A stretch of DNA of 16,227 bases, taken from positions 1 through 16,227 of the forward strand of contig JALLLS010000175.1 of assembly GCA_025094145.1 (NCBI GenBank), read 5' to 3'. Under the pieces are notes generated by a model, which saw only the letters and a program-made list of their open reading frames with translations, was not told the origin of the DNA and searched no databases. Position numbers and translations under genes: made by a program. This DNA comes from Spinellus fusiger (Eukaryota > Mucoromycota > Mucoromycetes > Mucorales > Phycomycetaceae). Each line of letters opens with the position of its first letter. The first letter of the stretch is position 1. Below are positions 7,763-16,227 of this stretch, one piece after another.

Positions 7763-9008
7763 TACACACGAGGAGATTTTTGGGATATATAAGTAAATAT
7801 CCTGAGAATAAAATCGCAATATTCTTATGATTGGCTAATGTGTTTAAAGATGCTTTTTCGCTGTCTAAATGAACTATTTTAAACTCTACTTGCCTGTTTA
7901 AGCAATCATTATTAACTTTGCAATTAGAAAGTATAGAATTGGCTGTAAAGACAAGAAATAGAACAAGAGTCACCTCAATATTACAACTCAGTCACTGCAT
8001 TTATTGTTTAACATAATGTGTTAACTATAAGCCCATAGTATTTGCAGTATGACACTGCTTAAGAAAGATGTTTATTATAAGACACACACAGAGTTAACTC
8101 TAGTGGTCATTGTCCATAAAATAGAACCAAACTTACTTAAATTGAGAACTGTATAGTCACTCATTGACTCAGTATTCATAATCACTTCAGTAACTATGTT
8201 ATTGTAACTGGTATTAACAGTGGTGCTTAATGATTACAAAGTATTATTTCTAATACTGGGCTTTAGGCTCAAGCCAAATAAAGTGTGAATTGTTTGACTT
8301 GTGAATTTTGACTTGTAGATTTTATGAGTTGAGGTTAAAGTGTAATAGATCACCAGAATAATATATGAAATATTATTTGTTTTGATATACCCCCTCTTTT
8401 TGCTATCTCGTACACTGTCCATACAACTTAACGCTCAAGTACTTGTCAAGATAAGCATAACTGAAAAAGGTAATGTACTATTATTAACAAACAAAAAATA
8501 GAAGGAGGTGATAGACACTATCAAGGACTATTCTAGTGATAAAAAGGTAAGCAGTGTCTTCATCTGGGTTTAAGTTCATTGTATTCCACAAGGCACTCAA
8601 TGTATTGTTATTAGGCAAGTAAAGACTCCTTTCAAGTTAGTCTCAGATGGTCTTCTAGAAGGTCAATGCTGTCTAGGGTCTACTCCAAGGCATATTTATC
8701 TATCTACCTATAATAAAGCATAAGACTTTTAGGGTGTATATTCTATTGCTATGAGAGAATGCACTTAGGCCGTAGCTATAGTACATAATATAGTATTAGC
8801 TATAGTATTACAATAAACAATTTTATTCATAAACAATATATTTTATTGATAATACAATTTGATACTGAGGTATCCACAAAAAGAAACAATTATTTAGATA
8901 CTTACAAACCTTTGATTTTAAACACAGAGCCATAAAATGCAAGATATTTTTAGACGTAAAAGGAAGGAGGTATCACCGCTTAAAGGTCAAAAAAATCTTT
9001 GGGTGTGT
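7763..9008 (-). mobile_element. Right arm: inverted copy of the 1.2-kb segment
   Basis: Starts TACACACGAGGAGATTTTT and ends AATCTTTGGGTGTGT. Reverse complement of 3382-4611, with differences clustered opposite 4030-4340. Nearly all are one or a few bases present here and missing on the left. No convincing gene in it; the recombinase-like pseudogene appears truncated where this arm starts. Confidence 0.7.
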
Positions 9009-9014
9009 AGCCTA

Positions 9015-9098
9015 CCAGGTAGGCTGGATTTTAACTAGCTAAGCGCATACTTTCTACCAGGTAGGCTGGGTTTTAACCAACTAAGCGCATACTTTCTA
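9015..9098 (-). repeat. Inverted pair of 42-bp tandem repeats
   Basis: Mirror image of 3292-3375, lying between the right arm and element A'. Both units are retained. Confidence 0.9.
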
Positions 9099-10786
9099 CA
9101 GTATTTTTACTTGGTTTTCGGACCTTTTCAAAAAAAATTCAGACGTTTACGAAAGGAAATTCAGACTATTTTAATTTAATCTCATTAGAAAGACATCTAT
9201 CCCAATAGGTTTCAGCATGTCTTACCCATCCTTTACAATCTTCTAAAGTAATCTGGTTGCAAGCTTCTGTAATTCGTGGAGTAAGTGTGTCTGATTTATC
9301 TAGAGGATTTCTTCTGATAAGCTTTTTGATTTCTGACCAGCATTCTTCGATGGGGTTCAAAAAAGGTGAGTAAGGTGGCATAAAAAGAGGTCTGTAACCT
9401 CTATTGTTAATGGCATCGATAACGTAGCGAGAATGATGAATTCTACAGTTATCTAAAACTATAAATATGCCCTTTTTGTTATGCTTATCCAAAACATCCA
9501 TTACAGATTCCATAGATTTTACAATGTGGTAAGCTGTAGTGCCTTTTGGAAGTTGTTTCGGCTTTGATATATCTTGGGTAGCGGCTTTTCTTTTCTTGCT
9601 TGTGTGTTGCTGGGGAAATTCCTTTTCAATTTTTCTGCGTCTGTTTTTTTCAAAGGCTCAACTTTTGAAAAGTTTATAACACCAAATGAAGCAATACAGC
9701 CAACAATGCTTATATTAACGCCCTTTTGGGTATGAACTTTCACAATTGCTGGATCACCTTTCTTTGACCACGCACGACCTCTAATCATTTGAGTATGGAA
9801 TCCGGCTTCATCGACGAATACACAATTATTTTGATAATCAACGCCAGCTGCTTTCCATTGAGTAATGATATCAAAACGAAGTTTGATAGTCCTAGGTGCA
9901 TCTCGTTTAGCTGTATATTTCGTTGCTTGCTTTAAGGATAAAGCACATTTTTCAACGATATGCTTATAAAGCCCACTGACAGAGACTTCCAGTCCAGGAA
10001 ACGCCTCACACTTTAATCTTGCTTCTTCAAGGACAATCGACGGATTTTTATCGAAGAGTTCGACTAGAAATGCCGAGTGTTGAGGGAATAGTTTCTTTGG
10101 TTTGTTGTTCGTTTTTCTTGGATTGTTTCCAGGCAGAACAGTGCCGTTACTAATATTGAATTCATTTATTAATTCATATGCAGTGCTTCGAGGAATACCG
10201 CACAGCATAGCGACTTTTGGGACTGACATGCCCTCTTCTTGCTTTACATGGATAAACCGTTCTATCTGATCTTGGGTATATTTCTTATATCTGTTTGACT
10301 GATATAATGATACAGCTCCCATGTCTTCAACAATGTTATCCATAGCTTCTGCCATCTGTGTTGTTTGATTTTGCAACATCACATCGAAATCTACGATCAT
10401 CTCAATATTGCCGTACTCAGTTGCTGTAGTCTCTAATTCCATCTCTTCATCAGTATCTTCTGTCAATTATGCATCTTCTAATGGTTGGTATTTAATATAG
10501 TCCATCTTTTTATTTAGTTCAGTTTTTTTTTAAAAAAAAAATTATAAATGTGGTTTAAGGAGATAATGAAATAGGTTGATGAAATTTACTGCTTCTCTGA
10601 AATAAGAGTTTGTCTAAATTAAGTAAGGAAAAAGTCTGAAGATAAAAGAAACTTGTCCAATAAAAAATTGGAATTGTCTGAATTTCCTTTTGTAAACGTC
10701 TGAAATTAGAATGGGAATCGTCCAAAAAAGAAAAGAGAACGTCTGAATTTTTTTTGAAAAGGTCCGAAAACCAAGTAAAAATACTG
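9099..10786 (-). mobile_element. Tc1/mariner-like DNA transposon, copy A'
   Basis: Inverted copy of element A, 1688 bases, flanked by TA at 9097-9098 and 10787-10788. Both terminal repeats and subterminal motifs are intact. In the stretches I compared it differs from A by one base in a T/A homopolymer tract near 10520-10540. Confidence 0.93.
9166..10505 (-). pseudogene. Broken Tc1-like DD34E transposase of element A'
   Basis: Mirror of the element A gene: ATG at 10505, TAA after twelve codons (10469-10467), long frame 10466-9519, then a -1 frame change and a second frame 9513-9166. The two protein fragments are identical to those of copy A, and both lesions are shared. The breaks therefore predate the copying of A, or conversion has since made the copies identical. 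As written neither copy can produce a full-length enzyme without read-through and frameshifting, so any recent movement would have needed transposase from elsewhere. Confidence 0.9.
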
Positions 10787-11035
10787 TACTTGAGAAGGAT
10801 GTTTTGGGTGAATTACACACCAGGAGATCTTTAGTGTATAAAAGGAAATAGTCGAACTACAATTGTTTAAGAAATGACACATTGATTTGAAAAGGTGTGA
10901 AAATAAATTAAGATGTATTCATGTTAGTTCTTAAATAAATAAAGATTATTATGTAGATTTACCTGTAAATATCTGAATCCTGGAGGAAACCACCTTTGAT
11001 GTGGCGATATATAATATGAATACAAATATCTATTC

Positions 11036-11570
11036 TTATGTGACTGTATAGATATCCTTTGATGCATTCACATCTCTGTTCCAAACAATTCCCCAACTTT
11101 GGTAAGCATGGATACTGTTGAAATTCACTAATACCTTGGTGAGGATATTTGTGTCATAAGTGTGGCAGATCTTGAGAACAAAAATAAAACAGAGTAACTG
11201 TTAGAAGAGCTTTTTATATTGGGTGAGAGGTCAATTGTGCTTACTCTCAATGTTCGAAACTTATCAACATCAACCACAAGAAGATCACTCTTTTGTCTCT
11301 TTTTCAATTATTGATATAAAACTCTCGTCAAACCAACACAATGGCCTTTGAACCTGACAGCATCTTTTACCTTGATTCCTGTGCCATAGGCAACGACTGG
11401 CAGTTTGGTAGGATCATACTCCAACCCTTTTAGGTGCCAATACCCCTTCTCACTAATAAAACAGTAAAAATAATTAGTTCAAGATGTATTAATGTACTCT
11501 CTATGTATGTCATATTACCCTTGTACTAGCACCTTCTTACCTTTGCTTTTTTAACGGATTCACTGGGTTT
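11036..11570 (-). pseudogene. Fanzor/TnpB-type RNA-guided nuclease, C-terminal remnant
   Basis: Exons 11452-11245 and 11170-11036 are joined by a clean 74-base GT...AG intron; a short upstream exon probably ends at 11541 (NPVNPLKKQ). The product reads KGYWHLKGLEYDPTKLPVV, FKGHCVGLTRVLYQ, stop (11310-11308), LLVVDVDKFRTLR, then ICHTYDTNILTKV and GIVWNRDVNASKDIY, ending at TAA 11038. This is the C-terminal RuvC region of TnpB/Fanzor proteins. RuvC-II is normally DEF(R/K)TS, here DKFRTL, so the catalytic Glu is lost. The zinc ribbon expected as CxxC...CxxC is C/Y...Y/W. RuvC-III (NRDVNA, 11080-11063) is intact. Most lesions are explained by C-to-T or G-to-A changes. Fanzors are RNA-guided DNA endonucleases of eukaryotic mobile elements; this copy cannot be active. 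The N-terminal half and RuvC-I were not found. Confidence 0.75.
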
Positions 11571-12149
11571 ATTATAGTAAAAGAACATACAATAGAAACT
11601 GACTAACATGTCATACATAATAAACATATAAAAACACTCACCAGATCACAACTGTTGGTTTATATGCCATACAAAGACAAACAAGTTAAAGAGGGTAGAA
11701 GATATGAAGAACAACAGACAGTGTGTTTGGCAGGTATTAATATTTAAGCAGAAGAGAACAAAACCAAATTTCACAAGTCAATTGCTTAATCAGAACTACT
11801 AAAGTAATGCAGACTACAACAACATTTTAAAAAGAAAAGAATTGCTTAAAGAACAGTTGCCTAGTTACCCATTGTGCTCAAATTGTATATTGTGTTCCTG
11901 TTCATGTACATTCTTTGATTTCCCTAGACTAGCCTTTGTACTAAGATAGGCTTTAAGGACTTGGACAGCTGACTGTTTCTTGTTCTCGACTTGTTTTCTT
12001 TCTGTATTCCCATAGGATGCCATTATTATTACAGCCACCAGTTTGCCTTCTGTTACTATATACCCTTCTCTTTTCTGTCAATCTCCATATGAGTAACCAG
12101 CCTTACGAGGTCCTGTGTGTCTCCTGTCTCATAGCAACAGAATATTTCT
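11571..12149. other. Unresolved middle of the Fanzor element
   Basis: Between the Fanzor remnant and the diverged arm copy. A minus-strand ORF (12023-11865, 52 residues, MASYGNTERKQVENKKQSAV at its start) is lysine-rich and coding-like, and could be an upstream exon of the Fanzor gene, but it shows no motif I recognise. The rest is AT-rich with no defensible gene. Confidence 0.3.
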
Positions 12150-13450
12150 GGGACATATAAAGAAATATATGAACAATAAAGTCATATTATTTCTTTGGTT
12201 GGCTAATGTGTTTGAAAAGAACCTTTTCACTGTCTGTCTGTCTTGGCATTTACTATGTACTATGTAATTAAACACTATAGAGTTAGATAAAAGGAAAAAG
12301 CAAACCTGACATTACAACTTAATCACTGAATTTAATGTTTAACATGTGCTATCTATAAGCCCATACTTTTTGCAGTATGACACTGCTTAAGAAAGATTTA
12401 TTATAGGATATACTGAATTAAGTTTAGTGATCATTGTCTATAAAATATAATAAAACCTATATTAAGAGCACTATAGCCATTCATTGACTCAATATTCATA
12501 ACCACTTCAACAACTATCTTATTGTAACTGGTATTAACAATAGTACTTGATGACAACAAGGTATTGTTTCTAATACTGGGCTTTAGATCCAAGGCAAATA
12601 GAGTGTGAATTGTTTGACTTGTAAATCTAACTTATGAATTTTGACTTAATTATAGGAAAGTAAAGGCTAAAGTGATACCTCACCAGAATGAAAATATTTT
12701 CTATTCTTTGGTCTGTTATTATTTTGCTATTTCTTGCACTGTATATACAACTCAACACCCAAGTACTTGTCAAAATGGGCATAACTGAGCAAGGTAATGT
12801 GCCATTATTAACAAAGAGAAACAATAGAAGAAAGTGATAGACACTACCAAGGACTACTCTAGTGATAAAAAGGTAAATAATGTCTTCATCTGGGCTTGAG
12901 TTCAATGTAATCCACAAGACATTGTACTGACTCTTCTTCTAATAGATGATATATGACTCATTATTCTCAAGACAAGTATTAAGTACAAGGTAAGCATATT
13001 ATCTCTCTTGATTGAATTATTACTAATACACTCTTCTGTTATTAGATAAGTAAAGACTCTTCTCAAGTCAGTCCCAGGTGGTCTTTTTCCTTCTATACTG
13101 TCTAAGGTGTTTAGACTGTCTAGGGTATACTCCTGAGCATAGTTATCTATCTTCCAAGGATAAAGCACAAGGCCTTTAGGTTGTGGGTTCTATTGCTATG
13201 AGGGAATGCACTTGGGCAGTAGCTATAGTCATACTATAGTATTAGCTATACTATTACAATAAACAATTTTATTCATAAACAATATATTCTATTGATAATA
13301 CAATTTGATAGTGAGGTATCCACAAAAGGAAACAAATATTTGGATGTCCGCAAACCTTTTGATTTTAAACACAGTTTCATAAAAGGTAAGAAATATTTAG
13401 ACGTAAAAGAAAGGAGATATCCCCGCCTAAAAACCAGAAAAATCTCCTGG
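12150..13450 (-). repeat. Third, diverged copy of the 1.2-kb arm sequence
   Basis: Collinear with the right arm. Shared stretches include GGCTAATGTGTTTGAA, GCAGTATGACACTGCTTAAG, TTATTGTAACTGGTATTAAC and ATGCACTTGGGCAGTAGC, ending with TTAGACGTAAAAG and the AGGAGAT tip. Many substitutions and an extra block near 12940-13030 mark it as older. ORFs in it are not conserved with the arms. Confidence 0.8.
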
Positions 13451-13454
13451 TGAA

Positions 13455-14006
13455 TTAGAATAGAGTCGACTGTGCAGTTATATGCTCAGTGTTCATTTCA
13501 TATGTAGAGCGCACAGACAGTCCTCGAGGGTTGTGTAGAGAATACTATGCCAGTTGCCATCCTGACGATTGAAAAGATTCCCCTTTATGCTTTGGGCAGG
13601 CAGACACACAGTTCTCCAAGACATCCCCCTCCTACAAAGATGGTCATTCAATAGATATCTGTTGAATAGTATTGTTGGAATAGACTTACTCTTGTAAATA
13701 AAATTCGAGTTTGAGTTTATTTGTACCTAGCATTCATAGTTCTCTTCTAGTGACTCTATAAAAGGAAGAAAGGGAACTCAGTCTGTCTTTTGGTAGTATA
13801 TCGAGGAGATGTTAGGGTGATATGTTTATAAATAACATCATAAGAATAGAGATATAAACATAACAGAGATAGACAGTAGCATGAGAATAAAAATACATTC
13901 CAAATTCAATACACTACAATAGAGCTTATTTAACCGTTCAAACATCTATTCAACTGCCCTTTCCTTCTTAACTGTCTTTCTATTCTTCTATTCTTCTATT
14001 CTTCTA
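13455..14006 (+). promoter_or_regulatory. Upstream region of the 14007 gene with TATA-like box
   Basis: Non-repetitive AT-rich DNA with a TATAAAAGG box at 13757-13765, about 240 bases before the ATG, and a (TATTCTTC)3 tandem repeat at 13981-14004 directly before the start codon. The spacing implies a long leader or a more proximal promoter not recognised here. No ORF of note. Confidence 0.45.
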
Positions 14007-14477
14007 ATGGCTTTCATCAAATTCTTCAAATGTAAACGTACTCCCAGTACCTCCAACAAAGCAAAGACGCCAAGTAGTCTGTTTCGCAACTTGCGCCATC
14101 CGTTGATGAAATTAGGCCGAACCCTCGAACATCCTGCTGCTAAACAAACTTCTTCACGGGTCTCTTCACGGGTCTCTTCAGTAGACATGGAGACAACAAG
14201 ACGACACGGAAGAAACTATGATCCTAATAGCATTGAGCTAAAAACCCTTGGACGTCAGTTGGCTGCATTTGAAGAAGAAGAAAGAATATGGAAGGAGAGA
14301 GAAGCCCACCATATAAAAAGAGAGCGGCACATGGCATGTCAGATAAGAATCACACAATACAATCTGATCAGCCTTCAAGATTTATTAGCTACCTCCCCTC
14401 AACGCTATTCATTGTCCAGTAAAAAGTCACACAGAGAGAGAGCGAGAGCGTGTGTGGATAGACCTGTCATGCCATAG
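14007..14477 (+). CDS. Hypothetical basic protein with helical segment, single exon (156 residues)
   Basis: ATG 14007 to TAG 14475-14477, uninterrupted, in the context TCTAATGGC. The N terminus is strongly basic and Ser/Thr-rich (MAFIKFFKCKRTPSTSNKAK), followed by the near-repeat SSRVSSRVSS encoded by a 12-base tandem duplication (about 14152-14175). The central part (LKTLGRQLAAFEEEERIWKE and on to RERHMACQ) is highly charged and should form a long helix or coiled coil. The C terminus (SKKSHRERARACVDRPVMP) is basic. No membrane segment or known domain was recognised. The opposite-strand ORF at 13988-14188 is a shadow. Base composition is less AT-rich than the surroundings, which supports a real gene. 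Function unknown. Confidence 0.6.
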   Translation: MAFIKFFKCKRTPSTSNKAKTPSSLFRNLRHPLMKLGRTLEHPAAKQTSSRVSSRVSSVDMETTRRHGRNYDPNSIELKTLGRQLAAFEEEERIWKEREAHHIKRERHMACQIRITQYNLISLQDLLATSPQRYSLSSKKSHRERARACVDRPVMP

Positions 14478-14752
14478 GCAATAGCGCATATGTATATAAT
14501 CAGTAGTGCTCTCAATGTAATAGAGTTGGCTACAATAAGCATGGTCGTATATTTCTACTCTGCATAAATAATACCCAAAGCATAGATATTATAAATAAAT
14601 CATACATACACTACTCCCCTGCCTGTAAAGAGAGAATAGCAATTAAGTAAAATGTTCATTTAAAGAAGTGTTTATTTATTATTAATTGTCAATCTAAAAT
14701 AAGGCCTCACTCTCTGTTATTCATTTGTGTCTCTTTATAAAGCAGTGTAAAT

Positions 14753-14840
14753 ATAGACATAGACATAGACATAGACATAGACATAGACATAGACATAGAC
14801 ATAGATATAGATATAGATATAGACATAGATATAGATATAT
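14753..14840. repeat. (ATAGAC)n / (ATAGAT)n hexanucleotide array
   Basis: About 14 hexamers, first ATAGAC and then grading into ATAGAT variants, ending in TATAT. A related TCTATG motif on the other strand recurs at 14985-15010. Confidence 0.93.
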
Positions 14841-15135
14841 ATCTCTTTATTAAATTAGGAGTTTATTATTTATGTTATGTTATGTTTGTTGGATTGATAC
14901 ACAAAGAGACACTATATTTACAATGGAAATGAATAGCATCAAGTGAATCTTATCTCTTTCCTAAATCATTTAATATGAAATGTCTCTATGTCTCTATGTC
15001 TATGTCTATAAATAAATAAAAGGGAAAAAATAAAGAAATCTTATCAGCAAGAGATTAAGTGACAAGACACTTTTGGTTCGTAAGCAAGATTTGATTGTGT
15101 TGCATTATCTCTATTCTTTCATTAGACTGTATGTA

Positions 15136-15149
15136 TTCATTCGAATGAA
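15136..15149. repeat. 14-bp perfect palindrome
   Basis: TTCATTCGAATGAA is its own reverse complement. A stand-alone site in intergenic DNA; it could be a dimeric transcription-factor site or chance. Confidence 0.6.
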
Positions 15150-15239
15150 AGGATGGACTCCCTTGAGTATTTGTTCTGTGCTTCTCCATTATTCTTATAG
15201 AATCCCCATTGATTTCTAGGTGTATCTCATGAAATAAAT

Positions 15240-15241
<2 letters not shown>

Positions 15242-15270
<29 letters not shown>
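15242..15270. repeat. (TGAT)7 microsatellite
   Basis: Seven perfect TGAT units plus one base, in intergenic DNA. Confidence 0.93.
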
Positions 15271-15644
15271 CCTTATATTTCTTATGGATCACACTTATAT
15301 CCATGATCCAATGTGTACTACTGCTACTAGTAATAGTGTTAATATTTAGTCCTGATCTTGCAGTAGTATTCATCAACAGCAACACATGCATAATGAAGAA
15401 TTTATAAAGTGAATTCTTCTTTTGTAGAAAGCCATTCTAGTAACTCAAAAGCTCAACAGGAGTCCATGAAAGAACAAGGCTAAATATTACAGTGGAACTA
15501 TCATACAATGAATCTACATCTACACTCAATGTCTACAGATAAAACTATAGAGGAGTAGGTAAGAAAGGCACAGAGTTGGCTATTAAGTACATTTTGAATC
15601 TGATACAATAAAGATAATCAAAAGCAAGACAACAATTCTATATA

Positions 15645-15674
15645 CTATGCTATGCTATGCTATGCTATGCTATG
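15645..15674. repeat. (CTATG)6 pentanucleotide repeat
   Basis: Six perfect CTATG units. Confidence 0.93.
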
Positions 15675-16227
15675 ATTTCTCACCTTAGTCTACTTTATTA
15701 CACCTCAGGCCGTGTCTCCAAAGTAAATATATCTGTAAATGGGAGTTGGCCATGGTATTAACTGTGGTCATTAGGCACGACTGTAGACCAGTATTATCAT
15801 GGAAATGTCTCAATAATAAGCATGAATAGACATGAAAATGGAAAGGAGTCATCATTGTATGCCTTATGAATGAGCCAGAAATGGTGTTTATAGATACACA
15901 CTAGGTTGTAGATCTTATTTGTTTGTTGCAGTAAGGTCTACATTCTTCCAAAAAGAGAAAGAGAAAAACGAGGAAAAAGAAAGGCCCATCCACCCCGAGA
16001 CCTTGTGTTCCTAAGGTTGTCAAATAGGTCAGATGATCAAGATAACCATAGCTACCTTATTCAATACAGATGAATTACTTGCAGTACCACGCCCATCTGT
16101 TTTAGCCAATAAATAAGACATTCTGTCCTGTTGGGTAAAAATCTAAAACAATCATGCTATATTTAAATGCAGTGAAGGTTGAGTTTGAGTTCCATGGTCA
16201 CAGACCTGTCAATAGTCATTATGAAAA

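Larger units (their letters stand above)
1605..10786. mobile_element. 9.2-kb composite inverted-repeat locus bounded by two Tc1-like copies
   Basis: The segment 1605-4611 reappears inverted at 7763-10786. Order: element A, two 42-bp repeats, 1.2-kb arm, 3.15-kb spacer, inverted arm, inverted 42-bp repeats, inverted element A'. The similarity stops exactly at the outer tips of A (CAGTATTTTTAC) and A', and a TA dinucleotide lies just outside each tip (1603-1604 and 10787-10788). Bases beyond those TAs differ on the two sides. This is what would be expected if the whole block moved as one unit using the outermost ends, though a local inverted duplication followed by recombination is also possible. 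Confidence 0.65.
10811..13454. mobile_element. Fanzor-bearing element remnant with CCAGGAGAT tips
   Basis: Left tip AATTACACACCAGGAGATC (10811-10829) and right tip, read inward, AATTCACCAGGAGATT (13454-13439) resemble each other and the ACACAC(G)AGGAGATTTTT tip of the inverted-repeat arms. Between them lie a minus-strand Fanzor-like pseudogene (left half) and a diverged copy of the arm (12150-13450, same orientation as the right arm). Boundaries are inferred from tip similarity; no clear target duplication was found. Confidence 0.45.
14478..16227. other. Microsatellite-rich intergenic DNA, no recognised gene
   Basis: About 1.75 kb after the 14007 gene. It holds several short tandem repeats and a 14-bp palindrome (listed separately). 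Only short open stretches are seen, for example around 15935-16070 with a lysine/arginine-rich reading, none with a recognisable motif or a complete model. No tRNA- or rRNA-like sequence was noticed. Confidence 0.6.

Noticed and set aside
12627..13168. Two minus-strand ORFs in the third arm copy
   Set aside because: Not conserved in the other two copies of the same sequence.
13988..14188. 66-residue minus-strand ORF
   Set aside because: Shadow of the plus-strand 156-residue gene, arising partly from its repeat.
14753..14840. Considered as a CRISPR-like or satellite array
   Set aside because: Units are six bases with no spacers; an ordinary hexanucleotide microsatellite.
15920..16070. Possible exon after TTTGTTGCAG with a Lys/Arg/Glu-rich reading
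   Set aside because: Two frames are open for only 30-45 codons, low complexity, no motif and no matching partner exon in the window.

Overview
The window looks like nuclear DNA of a filamentous fungus, most likely an early-diverging one (Mucoromycota). It is AT-rich, genes are split by very short GT-AG introns (37 to 105 bases), and the mobile-element proteins resemble families I know mainly from mucoralean genomes. No bacterial signals, tRNA or rRNA genes were seen. Gene models were built by eye from splice sites and reading frames; family assignments come from motif recognition, not a search.

Left edge (1-1602), host genes: the 3' part of a gene with a CBM48/AMPK-type glycogen-binding domain (+ strand, four exons, stop at 553) converges on a complete five-exon gene (- strand, 1483 to 878) encoding a 123-residue LYR-motif protein of the Mzm1/LYRM7 family (Rieske/complex III assembly).

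Middle (1603-10788), a nested mobile-element locus: a giant imperfect inverted repeat. Each arm (about 3.0 kb) consists of an outward-lying Tc1/mariner-like element of about 1.69 kb (A at 1605-3291, A' at 9099-10786), two 42-bp tandem repeats, and a 1.2-kb non-coding segment ending in ACACAC termini. The arms enclose a 3.15-kb spacer. It holds a small ORF and a decayed minus-strand gene with a GYAR motif, possibly a serine-recombinase-like protein. A second Tc1-like element, B (5906-7565), sits in that gene's coding sequence at a TA site. The transposases of A, A' and B all keep a DD34E triad, but each is broken by frameshifts or stops. The inverted repeat ends exactly at the outer tips of A and A'.

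Right of that (10811-13454): a third, diverged relative of the arm lies beside a minus-strand pseudogene of a Fanzor/TnpB-type RNA-guided nuclease. It keeps the NRDVNA motif but has lost the RuvC-II glutamate and three of four zinc-ribbon cysteines. Similar tips (CCAGGAGAT) bound this unit. A recombinase-like gene and a Fanzor-like gene thus lie in elements with related ends, which suggests remnants of one mobile system.

Right edge (13455-16227): a single-exon gene of unknown function (14007-14477, 156 residues) with a TATA-like box upstream, then about 1.75 kb of microsatellite-rich DNA in which I recognise no gene.
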